A stretch of 42,991 nucleotides of DNA from Deltaproteobacteria bacterium (GCA_026712905.1 JAPOPM010000062.1:1-42991); one strand, 5' to 3'. Shown: positions 7,865 through 15,392, numbered from the stretch's first letter. The notes: generated by a model from the letters alone, not told the origin. Translations and numbers: made by a program.

Positions 7865-9019
7865 TCATCCCAGCTCCAGCTTGTAGAACCGCCGCGCATT
7901 GCCGCCCAGCAGCGCCGCCCTCTCGTCCTGGGTGATGGAGTCGTTGTTCTTGATGGCGTCCACCCGGCCCCAGTCCATGTCGCTGTGGGGGTAGTCGCTG
8001 GCGTACATCAGCGAGCCGGCGCCTACCTGGTCGATGACGGCGCGGAGGTTCTCGTCGTCCTCGAAGCCCGACAGGATGCGGCCGGAGCGGATGTCCTCCA
8101 TGGGTTCCCGGATGCTCTCCGGGAGGGTGTAGGGCGCCCTGCCCCAGTTGCCCTCGTGCCGCCCGTCGCCCCGCGGTCCGCGGACGTGCTCAATGTGCTT
8201 TCCCACCCACCAGGCCCAGTACGGGAACCAGGTGGCGCCGATCTCCAGGAAGGCGCAGCGCAGGTTGGGGTAGCGCGCGAGGATGCCCATGCGCACCACC
8301 GACATCATGCCCACCATCATGGAGAACGGCATGGCGGTGACGTGGGTGGAGAAGAAGTCGGTGAAGCAGTCGGCCCACGGGGTGTCGTGCATGCCGGTGA
8401 CGGCGTGGAAGCCGATGGGGGTGTCGAGCTCGTCCACGGCGGCGAAGAACGGTTCGTACTCGGGGGAATGCAGCGGCCGGTTTCCGGCCATGCCGGGCAG
8501 CAGCACCCCGGCGAGACCCAGTTCCCGCACCGCCCTCCTGGCCTCTTCGGCGGCGCCGGCCGGGTCCTGGATCGGCACCATGGCGATGGCGTTGAGCCGC
8601 TTGGGGGCCTTGGAGCATTGCTCCGCCACGTAGTTGTTGTAGGCGCGGCACACGGCGCCCGCCAGCTCGGTGTTCTCCAGGTCGAACATCCACACCAAGG
8701 CCGTGGGAAACACCACCTGGTAGTCCACGCCCATCAGGTCCAGGTCTTCGAGACGTCCGGGGATGTCGTCCAGCGAATTGTCGCGGGCCTTCATCTGCTT
8801 GTGCCGCGGCGTGGGATAGTTGAACCCGCCGCCGCCCACGCCCCGCGAGAAGGGAATGCGCGGCACCACCCGCCCCTCGGCCACCCAACGTCCCTGGTCC
8901 CGGGCCTCGTCGCGCAGATCGACGACGCGCGGACGGAGGGCGTGGAACTCCTTTTCGATGTGGCGGTCGAACAGGTCGAAGGGCTCGTGCAGGTGGCCGT
9001 CCGAGTCGATGGTCTGCAT
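7865..9019 (-). CDS. Amidohydrolase_2 family metal-dependent hydrolase (first copy)
   Basis: A 384-residue TIM-barrel protein of the amidohydrolase_2 (ACMSD-like) family. The N-terminal metal motif is SDGHLHEP (His9, His11, Glu12). Later marks are GFHAVTGMHD near residue 180, LEIGATWFPYW near 255, and the C-terminal LMYASDYPHSDMDW, where His and Asp complete the metal site. These proteins hydrolyse or decarboxylate carboxylated and aromatic compounds. ATG at 9019 is chosen over an upstream start because GGGAGG lies five bases before it and the metal motif follows directly. It is the last gene of the minus-strand operon that starts at 12162, 55 bp after bolA. A second, divergent amidohydrolase is two genes upstream. 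The substrate is not identifiable. Confidence 0.85.
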   Translation of the reverse strand: MQTIDSDGHLHEPFDLFDRHIEKEFHALRPRVVDLRDEARDQGRWVAEGRVVPRIPFSRGVGGGGFNYPTPRHKQMKARDNSLDDIPGRLEDLDLMGVDYQVVFPTALVWMFDLENTELAGAVCRAYNNYVAEQCSKAPKRLNAIAMVPIQDPAGAAEEARRAVRELGLAGVLLPGMAGNRPLHSPEYEPFFAAVDELDTPIGFHAVTGMHDTPWADCFTDFFSTHVTAMPFSMMVGMMSVVRMGILARYPNLRCAFLEIGATWFPYWAWWVGKHIEHVRGPRGDGRHEGNWGRAPYTLPESIREPMEDIRSGRILSGFEDDENLRAVIDQVGAGSLMYASDYPHSDMDWGRVDAIKNNDSITQDERAALLGGNARRFYKLELG

Positions 9020-9074
9020 GGGAACCTCCCGAAACGGAGCGGACCGGGAAGCCCGGCGTTCCGTCAAGGCGTGT

Positions 9075-9332
9075 CTACGAGCCGAACTTCTCCCACTGCG
9101 CGGGGGTGAAGGTCTTCAACGACAAGGCGTGGATACGTTCGTCGCCGAGCTCGTCCTTGAGCGCTTCGTAGACCATCTTGTGCTGGTCGATGAGGCCCTT
9201 GCCGGCGAAGGAATCATGCACGACCACCACCTGGTAATGGTCGCCCCCGCCGGTCAGGTCCTTGATCATCGGCACGACACAACCCGGGAAAACCCGCCCC
9301 AGCGTATCTTCAATTTCTTGTGGCTGGATCAT
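9075..9332 (-). CDS. bolA: BolA/IbaG family protein
   Basis: An 85-residue protein with the BolA fold (alpha/beta, class II KH-like). It has GGGDHYQVVVVHDSF in the middle and the helix GLIDQHKMVYEALKDELG, followed by IHALSLKTFTPAQW, which carries the conserved C-terminal His. BolA-like proteins partner monothiol glutaredoxins in iron-sulfur cluster handling or act on gene expression. No glutaredoxin gene lies nearby. It sits between two amidohydrolases on the same strand, 50 bp after the upstream one, and the upstream redoxin gene in the same run makes a thiol/iron-sulfur link imaginable, but this is only inference. Confidence 0.88.
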   Translation of the reverse strand: MIQPQEIEDTLGRVFPGCVVPMIKDLTGGGDHYQVVVVHDSFAGKGLIDQHKMVYEALKDELGDERIHALSLKTFTPAQWEKFGS

Positions 9333-9382
9333 ATCGCTGGATTAACACAAAACGGGTGGACGGACCACCGAGCAAGGGCGAA

Positions 9383-10429
9383 TCAGATCCCGTACAGCGC
9401 CCTGGCGTTTTCGTCGATTATCTTGCGGCGGGCGTCCGGCGCGACCGTTTCGTTCGCCTGGAGGATCTTCAGCGCCTCGAGTTGGCTGGACGTGTCGGCG
9501 TGGCCGTAGTCGGAGCCGATGACGATGTGGTCCTCGCCGGCGTATTGCAGGATGTAGGGCAGGTCCTCCTCGGTCTGACAGGCCACGTAGAAGCGGTTGC
9601 GCCGCAGCACGTTGTCGTCGAGCTTGCGGGTGCCGGTGCGGTCCAGGCGGGCGCCCAGGTCGGTGATGACGTAGGGGACCCAGGAAGCAGCGGCTTCGAG
9701 AAAGCCCCAGCGCAGGTCCGGGAACTTGTCCGGAACGCGGCTCAGCACCAGGGCGTGGAACGCGGTGATGATGGGCACCTTGGCCATCCACAAGGCCGTG
9801 GCGCGGGAGTGGAAGAGCCCGCCGAGGGCATGGTTGACGAGCCCCGAGTGAATGCACACCGGCATGTCGAGCCGGCTGGCTTCGGCGTAGACCGGAAAGT
9901 AGTAGTCGTCGATTGGGGTGTGCTCGCCCATGAGTCCCTGAAGCAGGAAGCCGCAGGCGCCGTTGTCGCGGCTGAAACGCAACTCATCCAACGCCGTGTC
10001 CATGGTCAGCAGGGGCAGCGTCGCCACCCAACGGAGCCGTCCCTTGCCCCGGCGCCAGATGTCCGCCATCCAGCGGTTGTACGCGCGGCACATGGCGGCC
10101 TGGGTGCGCGGACGGCTCAGCGTGGCCAGACCCAACAGGGTCGTGGGATAGAGCACCTGGATATCGGTGCCCAACTCGTCCATGTGGCGCAGACGCGCCT
10201 CCACGTCCGTCAGCTCCGACGACTCCGGGGTGGTGCCCGACGAGACCGGTGGGAACGCCCGCTTGGGCTCCAGGTTGCTGTCGAAGAGCCAGAAGTCGTT
10301 GCGTCGCAGCGGGTCCGACTGGTCCGCCGCTGCCAGGATGCGCGGCCGGTAGCGCCGGTCCTCGCCCTCCATGTACTCCCAGGTCTCCTCGCACTCGATG
10401 ACGTGGCAATCGGCATCGATGACCGCCAT
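9383..10429 (-). CDS. Amidohydrolase_2 family protein (second copy)
   Basis: A 348-residue TIM-barrel protein with IDADCHVIE at the N-terminus (His9, Glu12; the middle position is Val-Ile rather than His), the DxDxHxxE variant frequent in amidohydrolase_2 proteins of uncultivated bacteria. CIHSGLVNHALGG near residue 195 and VIGSDYGHADTSSQLEALK near 300 supply later metal and active-site positions. The ATG is preceded by AAGGGGGT, a strong Shine-Dalgarno. It follows the redoxin gene by 102 bp and precedes bolA by 50 bp in one minus-strand run. It differs clearly from the copy at 7865-9019, so they are unlikely to be a recent duplication. The substrate is unknown; hydrolysis or decarboxylation of a carboxylated compound is the family expectation. 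Confidence 0.85.
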   Translation of the reverse strand: MAVIDADCHVIECEETWEYMEGEDRRYRPRILAAADQSDPLRRNDFWLFDSNLEPKRAFPPVSSGTTPESSELTDVEARLRHMDELGTDIQVLYPTTLLGLATLSRPRTQAAMCRAYNRWMADIWRRGKGRLRWVATLPLLTMDTALDELRFSRDNGACGFLLQGLMGEHTPIDDYYFPVYAEASRLDMPVCIHSGLVNHALGGLFHSRATALWMAKVPIITAFHALVLSRVPDKFPDLRWGFLEAAASWVPYVITDLGARLDRTGTRKLDDNVLRRNRFYVACQTEEDLPYILQYAGEDHIVIGSDYGHADTSSQLEALKILQANETVAPDARRKIIDENARALYGI

Positions 10430-10531
10430 GGCTTACCCCCTTGAAGAGCCCGTCGCCGGCCTGTCGCCCCGAAGCGCATCGGCCTCACGCGTACCGTGGA
10501 GCCCCCGGCCGGTCCGGAACGAACGCTGAGC

Positions 10532-11038
10532 TTACGCCTGTGGGTCGTAGTCGGCCCGGCACTGTTGGGTCATGGCGCGCATGTCCGCCCGCAGCTCCTC
10601 GTTGGTGGGCCGGCCGACGTAGTACCAGCCGTTGTAGATGCGGTGAACCGACAGGTCCGGCAACAGCGAGAAGGCGTACGGGATCGCCAGGGTCCCGTGC
10701 CGCTTGTCCGTGGTGTCGACGATGTCCAGCGCCTCGATGGCCTTGAACTCCTGGTCGCTGAGAAACGGGAACGTCGCGCCCAGACCGACCCTGAGCGCGC
10801 CGTTCACCTTGGGCGGATCGACGCTGACCGCGGCCACCCGGCTGTAGCTGACGGGAAGCTCTTCCTGAAGGACAACCAAGTGGCGCAACTGCACCACGCA
10901 CTTCCCTCACCAATAGCCCCGGTAGAACACCACGATGAGCGGGAACTTGCCCTCGGTGATCTCGGACAGCTTCAGCTCCTTGCCGTTGTGGTCGTCGAGA
11001 GCCAGATCCGGGAACTTCGATCCGACGGTTTGGTTCAT
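10532..11038 (-). CDS. Redoxin (AhpC/TSA-like) selenoprotein with in-frame TGA read as Sec44
   Basis: From ATG at 11038 the reading frame gives MNQTVGSKFPDLALDD, then VVFYRGYW, a TGA at 10909-10907, then GKCVVQLRHL, and continues to TAA at 10532. Cys-type relatives read FYRGxWCPxCxxQL, so TGA falls exactly on the peroxidatic Cys and the second Cys is kept (Cys47), giving a UGKC motif. The part after TGA is intact peroxiredoxin sequence (FPFLSDQEFKAIEAL and IYNGWYYVGRPTNEEL). The start has a full AAGGAGGT Shine-Dalgarno and overlaps the stop of the upstream gene as ATGA. A SECIS-like hairpin follows the TGA. With Sec the protein has 168 residues and should reduce peroxides or disulfides in the cytoplasm. 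A sequencing error or pseudogene is the alternative; the conserved flanks make it unlikely. Confidence 0.88.
10880..10897 (-). promoter_or_regulatory. Bacterial SECIS-like stem-loop after the Sec TGA
   Basis: On the minus strand, GTGGTGC and GCGCCAC form a 7-bp stem (one G-U pair) closed by the tetraloop AGTT. The loop begins 17 bases after the TGA and has G at its second position. Bacterial SECIS elements lie inside the coding region just after UGA with a small apical loop bearing a G, so spacing and loop fit. An alternative pairing AAGTG/CACTT exists in the same stretch. No SelB-binding test is possible from sequence alone. Confidence 0.6.
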
Positions 11039-12162
11039 GATGTACCTCCTTGAAGTATCGTTGGCGCGGGCGCGCTCCAGCGCTCCAACTCCGATGAATC
11101 GACTTCGGCGCCGAGTCCCGGCGCGTCCGGGACCGAGACCCTTCCTCCGCTCTCGTCGAGCGGCCGGGTCACCACGTCCCCGCCCATCTTGAGCGGACCC
11201 ACCGACTCGCAGCCTTCCATGACGTTGGCGCAGCTTGCGGCCACGTGCAGCTCCGCCAGCGTGTTGAGGGTCAGACCGAAACCGTGGCCGATGACGCAGC
11301 GGATGCCCGCGGCCTCGGCCATGTCCACCATGCGCACGGTGCGGGTGATGCCGCCCTGCTTCATCACCTTGACCTTGACGATGTCGGCGGCTTCCTTCCG
11401 GATCACCTCCACCAGGGTTTCGGGGCCGACAATGGCTTCATCCGCCATCACCGGCATGTCGACGGCGCGCCGCACCCGCGCCAGACCCGCGTAGTCCGAC
11501 CGGGCCACGGGCTGTTCCAGCAGCGCCACGTCCAGGGGCGCCAGCGCCCTGCCAAGCCGGATGGACTCGTCCACGCCGTAAGCCTCGTTGGCGTCCACCC
11601 GCAGTTGCATCTCCGGTCCGACGGCGCCGCGTACCGCCGCCACGCGGTCGCGGTCGGCTTCCACCCCCGAGCCCAGCTTGATCTTCACCGAGCGAAAACC
11701 GGCATCGCGCCAGCCCATCGCGTCCCGCGCGGCCTCGTCCGGCGCCAGCATGCCGATCCAGCCGTTGAGCCGCACCTCGTCCCGGAGCCGTCCTCCCAAA
11801 AGCGAGTGCACCGGCTGGTCCAGCGCCTTGCCCTTGAGGTCGAAAAGCGCCATCTCCAGCGCGGCCTTGGCGTCCAGATGGCGCGGCAGGGCGCGCTCCA
11901 TGAGATCCAGTGCCGCGGCAATGTTCAAGGGATCGCGACCCACAAGGCCCGGCGCCAGCATCCGCACCGCCTTCAGGATCTCGGCGAAGCTCTCCTCGGA
12001 GTGGCCGGGATCGGGATCGACGTTGCCCAGACCGGCCGGACCCTCGTCCGTGCACACGCGCACCACGATGCTGTCCTGGTGGGTCTTGACGTCGTGGGCG
12101 TTGCGGAACACGCCCTTCAGCGGAATCCGCAGGGGGTGAATGTCGATGGCGGTAATCTTCAT
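11035..12162 (-). CDS. Enolase-superfamily protein, mandelate racemase / muconate lactonizing enzyme family
   Basis: A 375-residue protein starting MKITAIDIHPLRIPL, a classic MR/MLE N-terminal capping-domain start, so ATG at 12162 is preferred over the in-frame start at 12195. In the barrel domain are the KxK catalytic pair (Lys160, Lys162), the metal ligands Asp190 in RVDANEAY, Glu216 in LLEQP and Asp241 in MADEA, and the opposite lysine in VKVKVMKQGG near residue 268. The lysine layout matches the MLE/dipeptide epimerase subgroup rather than mandelate racemase. The enzyme abstracts a proton next to a carboxylate; the substrate is not known. Its TGA stop overlaps the ATG of the selenoprotein gene (ATGA), so the two are translationally coupled at the head of the operon running to 7865. 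Confidence 0.88.
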   Translation of the reverse strand: MKITAIDIHPLRIPLKGVFRNAHDVKTHQDSIVVRVCTDEGPAGLGNVDPDPGHSEESFAEILKAVRMLAPGLVGRDPLNIAAALDLMERALPRHLDAKAALEMALFDLKGKALDQPVHSLLGGRLRDEVRLNGWIGMLAPDEAARDAMGWRDAGFRSVKIKLGSGVEADRDRVAAVRGAVGPEMQLRVDANEAYGVDESIRLGRALAPLDVALLEQPVARSDYAGLARVRRAVDMPVMADEAIVGPETLVEVIRKEAADIVKVKVMKQGGITRTVRMVDMAEAAGIRCVIGHGFGLTLNTLAELHVAASCANVMEGCESVGPLKMGGDVVTRPLDESGGRVSVPDAPGLGAEVDSSELERWSAPAPTILQGGTS

Positions 12163-12269
12163 GTCTCTGGGTGCCGGCAAGCAGCCCCGGTTCACTTGCG
12201 CGCCGGCGCGGGTTCCTGAATCATACCGGCAACCACCCGGATGGTCGAACGATCAAGGAGGACCACGAC

Positions 12270-13139
12270 ATGAGTACCGCCGCACGGCTTCGGGAGGCAA
12301 TGGCCGAGGACGGCTGCCTGAGCGTTCCCGGCGTTCACGACGCCTTGACCGCGCTGCTCGCGGAACGCGCGGGCTTCCGGGTGGCGCTGCTGGGCGGCAA
12401 CGCCACCACCGCCAGCCTGCTCGGCCTTCCCGACCTCGGGTTCCTCTCCGCCGACGCGCTCATCGCGCACGTGCGCAACCTGAGCCACGTGCTGCGCATG
12501 CCGCTCCTGGTGGACGCGGACACGGGTTTCGGCGGACCGCTCCAGGTGCATCGCGTCGTCGCCGCGCTGGAGCACGCGGGGGCGGCGGCGGTTCAGATCG
12601 AGGATCAAACGCCCGCCAAGCGCTGCGGGTTGCTCGCGGGAGGACACCCGCTGGTAGCGACCGAAGAGATGGTGGAGAAGGTCGCGGCGGCGTGCGCGGC
12701 GCGGAGGGACCCCGACACGGTCATCGTCGCGCGCACGCTCGCCTATTCTTCGGGCGGGCTTGAGGAAGCCATCCGGCGCGGCCGCGCCTACCACGAGGCC
12801 GGCGCCGACGCGGTCTTCGCGCAGGTACCCGGCGCCGTCGAGGAACTGCGCGAGATCCGCCGCCGCGTTCCCGGTCCGCTGGTGGTGAACATGGACGAAA
12901 CGCTTCCGGCGTCGCGCCTGAACGTATGCGACGCGGCCGCGGAGGGGTTCAAACTGGCGCTGTTCCCCGGAGCGGTCCGGTATACACTGGTGAAGACCGT
13001 TGGGAACGTCTTCGCTTCGTTGCACGCGGAAGGCACGACCCAAAGCCACCGCGGACAAATGGCCTCCCTGGACGAGTATCACCAAGTGCTGCGGATGGAC
13101 GAGTTTCTCAAGTTGGAACGCACGCTTGCGAAGCCATGA
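12270..13139 (+). CDS. Isocitrate lyase / PEP mutase family protein
   Basis: A 289-residue TIM-barrel protein of the PEP mutase/isocitrate lyase superfamily, which makes or breaks C-C or P-C bonds next to carboxylates with Mg2+. Visible marks are VPGVHDALTALLAERAGF at residues 19-36, LLVDADTGFGGP (Asp82, Asp84 for Mg2+), VQIEDQ (Glu111) and the active-site loop AKRCG (Lys117-Cys119), resembling the KKCGH loop of 2-methylisocitrate lyase. ATG at 12270 is supported by AAGGAGG nine bases upstream and by homology of the start. It diverges from the enolase-superfamily gene across 107 bp. It could be an oxaloacetate decarboxylase, methylisocitrate lyase or carboxyphosphonoenolpyruvate mutase-like enzyme; I cannot choose. 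Confidence 0.87.
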   Translation: MSTAARLREAMAEDGCLSVPGVHDALTALLAERAGFRVALLGGNATTASLLGLPDLGFLSADALIAHVRNLSHVLRMPLLVDADTGFGGPLQVHRVVAALEHAGAAAVQIEDQTPAKRCGLLAGGHPLVATEEMVEKVAAACAARRDPDTVIVARTLAYSSGGLEEAIRRGRAYHEAGADAVFAQVPGAVEELREIRRRVPGPLVVNMDETLPASRLNVCDAAAEGFKLALFPGAVRYTLVKTVGNVFASLHAEGTTQSHRGQMASLDEYHQVLRMDEFLKLERTLAKP

Positions 13140-13279
13140 CCGCGCGGCGCGAACGACTCCCCGGATCGTCATTCCCGCGGAACTGGCTGTGTCAATACTG
13201 ATGAGGCAGAGCCGCCTCGATTCGTCGTCCCCGCGGAAGCGGCTGGGGCAATACTGATGAGGCAGAGCCCCCTCGATTC

Positions 13280-13379
13280 GTCATTCCCGCGGAAGCGGGA
13301 ATCCAGGGGCGGTGGTGGGGCACTACAGCGGCGTTTCCCCGCCTCCCCACCCCTGGATTCCCGCTTCCGCGGGAATGAC
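13280..13379. repeat. Perfect 30-bp inverted repeat (palindromic dispersed repeat)
   Basis: The arm 13280-13309 (GTCATTCCCGCGGAAGCGGG, then AATCCAGGGG) is repeated exactly in reverse complement at 13350-13379, separated by 40 bp that can partly pair further. Each arm is itself internally palindromic (CCCGCGGAAGCGGG). As RNA it would form one long hairpin able to act as a bidirectional transcription stop between the converging genes at 13139 and 13575. No transposase is present, so it is a non-autonomous or REP-type element. Confidence 0.88.
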
Positions 13380-13380
13380 A

Positions 13381-13420
13381 AATCCGGGGGGTTGGCGCCG
13401 AATCCGGGGGGTTGGCGCCA
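13381..13420. repeat. Two tandem 20-bp copies
   Basis: AATCCGGGGGGTTGGCGCCG at 13381-13400 is followed directly by the same sequence with a final A at 13401-13420. It abuts the end of the large inverted repeat and looks like a local slippage duplication. No function is evident. Confidence 0.85.
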
Positions 13421-13574
13421 ATTCTTGTCCGGACGACGTTTTGACACCGCGTGATTCGCGGGAATGACGATTCGTAGGGCGGTTCCGTCTTGTGGCCAAG
13501 CCAAGTCTCGACACGGCTTGCTGCGCGGGAATCACGTATCCCTACCGGCGTGCACGCCCCCCTCCCCCGAGGCC

Positions 13575-14675
13575 TCAGGCCCTGATATTCTCCAGGAACA
13601 GATCGGTGGGGATTTCGCGGCCGAGGCCGGCGTCGCGGGCTCGTTCGTAGACGGCGCCGGTGACGGCGCTGAATTGCGGGCCGATGGCGCCGATGTTCAT
13701 GAACCAGGCGGTCTGCTCCGGGCGGGTGCGGCCGGGGACCCGGCCGCTCATGAGGTCCGGCAGCTTGGGGATGTCCACGATCTCGCGCGTCAGGTTCACC
13801 CGCGGCACCAGCGCCCGCTCCTCCTCCTGGCCGGCCACGTACCCGAGGTAGCCGCCGCGGGCGTAGAAGGCCTCGGACGGAAGGTTCTCCAGGTAGGGGG
13901 TGGCGTCCCCGGGGCGCACCGCCACGTCCACGGCCTGGAGGAAGCCCGGCTCCACGGAGTTCCGGTTGACGTCGATGACGGTCACGCCGGGCTCCAGCCA
14001 GTCGGCGAAGAACACCGGCTCGATGGCGGACGCGCAGCAGCACACGATGTCCGCGCCGCGCACGGCCGTGCGCGCGTCCGGGGCTGCCTCCACCTCGATC
14101 CCGTGCCGCTCCCGCATCTCCTCCGCGTACCCCCGGGCGTTGGCGGGATTGAGGCTGAACACCGACACCTTCGCGATGGGACGCACTCGGCAAAGGGCGT
14201 CGAGATAACTCCGGGCCATGCCGCCGGAGCCGATCATCGCCACGGTGCGGCTGTCCTCCCGCGCCAGGTACTTGGCTCCGAGGCCGGCGCCGGCGCCCAC
14301 GCGGTCGTGCTGGAGGCGACCGTCGTTCATCATGGCCACCGGGGTCCCGTCTCGCGTGCTGAAGAGCAGCAGCAGGCCGCACCAGGTGCCGGGCTCGCGC
14401 GCGTACTTGTTCTCGCGTCTATGGCCCCGCTCCACGGGCCAGCTCACCATGTCCGAGATGATGCGGATGCAGGCGTAGCCGTCCTTGCGGCTGCCCCCGA
14501 CCATGAGGGCCAGGCGGTGGTAGGGTGACTCCTGTTCCGAGGGCACGTACATGTCCATGCGCCCCATGCCCACGGCGTCGCCCCTGGCCAGCTCATGGAA
14601 CAGGCTTTCCAGGGCGTCCAGGCAGAGCGGCATGTCGATGACGCGCGCGACATCGTCGTTGTTGAGAAACAGCAT
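13575..14675 (-). CDS. Ornithine cyclodeaminase / mu-crystallin family protein
   Basis: A 366-residue protein of the OCD/mu-crystallin family, NAD(P)-dependent enzymes acting on amino or imino acids (ornithine cyclodeaminase, alanine dehydrogenase, ketimine reductase). The start MLFLNNDDVARVIDM is typical. The Rossmann loop is VAMIGSGGMARSYLDAL near residue 147, followed by VSVFSLNPANA. ADIVCCCASAIEPVF and VTVIDVNRNSVEPGFLQAVD carry the substrate/cofactor Asp region. ATG at 14675 has AGGAGG five bases upstream; the frame is open to 14903 but that extension shows no family similarity. It converges on the repeat cluster and diverges from the FmdB gene over about 225 bp. The exact substrate is unknown. 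Confidence 0.87.
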   Translation of the reverse strand: MLFLNNDDVARVIDMPLCLDALESLFHELARGDAVGMGRMDMYVPSEQESPYHRLALMVGGSRKDGYACIRIISDMVSWPVERGHRRENKYAREPGTWCGLLLLFSTRDGTPVAMMNDGRLQHDRVGAGAGLGAKYLAREDSRTVAMIGSGGMARSYLDALCRVRPIAKVSVFSLNPANARGYAEEMRERHGIEVEAAPDARTAVRGADIVCCCASAIEPVFFADWLEPGVTVIDVNRNSVEPGFLQAVDVAVRPGDATPYLENLPSEAFYARGGYLGYVAGQEEERALVPRVNLTREIVDIPKLPDLMSGRVPGRTRPEQTAWFMNIGAIGPQFSAVTGAVYERARDAGLGREIPTDLFLENIRA

Positions 14676-14901
14676 ATTATCCTCCTGGCAAACGTGTCGG
14701 ATTTCGCGTTCCGGATCCGGCGCGGTGCAGCCGGGCACGCTAAAGCAGGTCGGTTCCGTCGGAGGCACGACCGACACGGCTCCCGCTCCGGCGCGGGGGG
14801 TTGCCGCCGCCGCGCGGTGGAGTATATTTGCAGTACCCGCCGCCCCTGGCCGCTGACGCCGCCGGTACGGAACGGGTTCTGCGCCGAAAGGAGAACACCT
14901 C

Positions 14902-15123
14902 ATGCCTCTTTATGAATTCCAGTGCAAGGGCTGCGGCCACGAGTTCGAGGATCTGGTCCTGGGCTCCGCCAAGCCCGTGTGCCCATCCTGCAACGGCCGG
15001 CAGCTCGAGCGGCTGCTCTCGGTGTTCTCCGTCAACGCGGCCGCGAATGACCCCGTGCCGGCGGCCGGGGGCTGCGGCTCCTGCGGCGACCCCAGGGGAC
15101 CGGGAGCCTGTTCCATGAACTGA
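14902..15123 (+). CDS. FmdB-family zinc ribbon protein
   Basis: A 73-residue protein starting MPLYEFQCKGCGHEFEDLV, the hallmark of FmdB/putative regulatory zinc ribbons. Cys8 and Cys11 pair with Cys27 and Cys30 (VCPSCNGRQLERLLS). A flexible Gly/Pro-rich tail with GGCGSCGD and a last Cys follows, common in this family. The function of these short proteins is poorly known; they often lie beside metabolic operons. An AAAGGAG Shine-Dalgarno precedes the ATG. The 123 bp between its stop and the riboswitch hold no clear promoter or terminator that I can defend. Confidence 0.88.
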   Translation: MPLYEFQCKGCGHEFEDLVLGSAKPVCPSCNGRQLERLLSVFSVNAAANDPVPAAGGCGSCGDPRGPGACSMN

Positions 15124-15246
15124 CGGGTGGCCTCCTCACCGGCTTGGGCGACGGACGGAGATCCGCCCGCTTATGTACCGCCGCCCGCGGCGTGACTTTC
15201 GAGGAGAAATAGGGTAGAAACACAGGAACTGATCAAAGTAGCTGGA

Positions 15247-15352
15247 CACCTTATCCAGAGTGGTGGAGGGACAGGCCCGTCGAAGCCACAGCAACCGTGT
15301 TCCCGGAAGGGACGCAGGTGCTAATTCCGGCCCGCAAGGGACAGATAAGGTG
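15247..15352 (+). ncRNA. SAM-I (S-box) riboswitch
   Basis: CACCTTATC (15247-15255) pairs perfectly with GATAAGGTG (15344-15352) to form P1. Inside are the S-box core elements: AGAGTGGTGGAGGGACAGGC (15257-15276), CCCG with the A-rich junction (CGAAGCCACAGCAACC), and GGTGCTAATTCC (15318-15329) of P4/J4. The order and spacing match the SAM-I class, which binds S-adenosylmethionine and turns genes off. The 3' strand of P1 (15347-15357, AAGGTGAGGAG) can instead pair along its whole 11 bases, with two G-U pairs, with 15365-15375 (CTTCTCATCTT) to form an antiterminator. It therefore switches the terminator at 15358-15392. The regulated genes are the E1, threonine-synthase-like, sulfur-carrier and cysteine-synthase genes at 15446-18851. 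Confidence 0.96.
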
Positions 15353-15357
15353 AGGAG

Positions 15358-15392
15358 AAAACCTCTTCTCATCTTGGGAGAGGTTTTTTTTT
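15358..15392 (+). terminator. Riboswitch-controlled intrinsic terminator
   Basis: AAAACCTCT (15358-15366) pairs with AGAGGTTTT (15379-15387), extended toward the loop by U-G and C-G pairs, and is followed by nine T residues (15384-15392). The left arm overlaps the antiterminator pairing region, so SAM binding, which holds P1 closed, frees the terminator. It lies 53 bp before the ATG of the first operon gene. Confidence 0.95.

Larger units (their letters stand above)
13140..13574. repeat. Intergenic repeat cluster (435 bp without a gene)
   Basis: This stretch between converging genes holds no credible gene. It contains two 56-bp direct units (13168-13223 and 13224-13279), each with GTC[AG]T[CT]CCCGCGGAA at the start and CAATACTGATGAGGCAGAGC inside. 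The head of a third copy (13280) runs into a large inverted repeat, and a 20-bp tandem duplication follows. Further degenerate GCGGGAATGAC/GCGGGAATCAC pieces occur at about 13458 and 13525. Such GTCATTCCCGCG palindromes are known as dispersed intergenic repeats in many high-GC bacteria. There is no spacer regularity as in CRISPR. Confidence 0.85.

Noticed and set aside
10532..10897. Short separate 121-aa protein starting at GTG 10897, or a frameshifted pseudogene
   Set aside because: It would lack the N-terminal half of the redoxin fold and has no Shine-Dalgarno, while the full frame has an ideal one and only a TGA at the catalytic position. No frame change is needed.
13168..13420. CRISPR array
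   Set aside because: Only two full direct units with no unique spacers between them, plus a large palindrome; no cas genes in the window.
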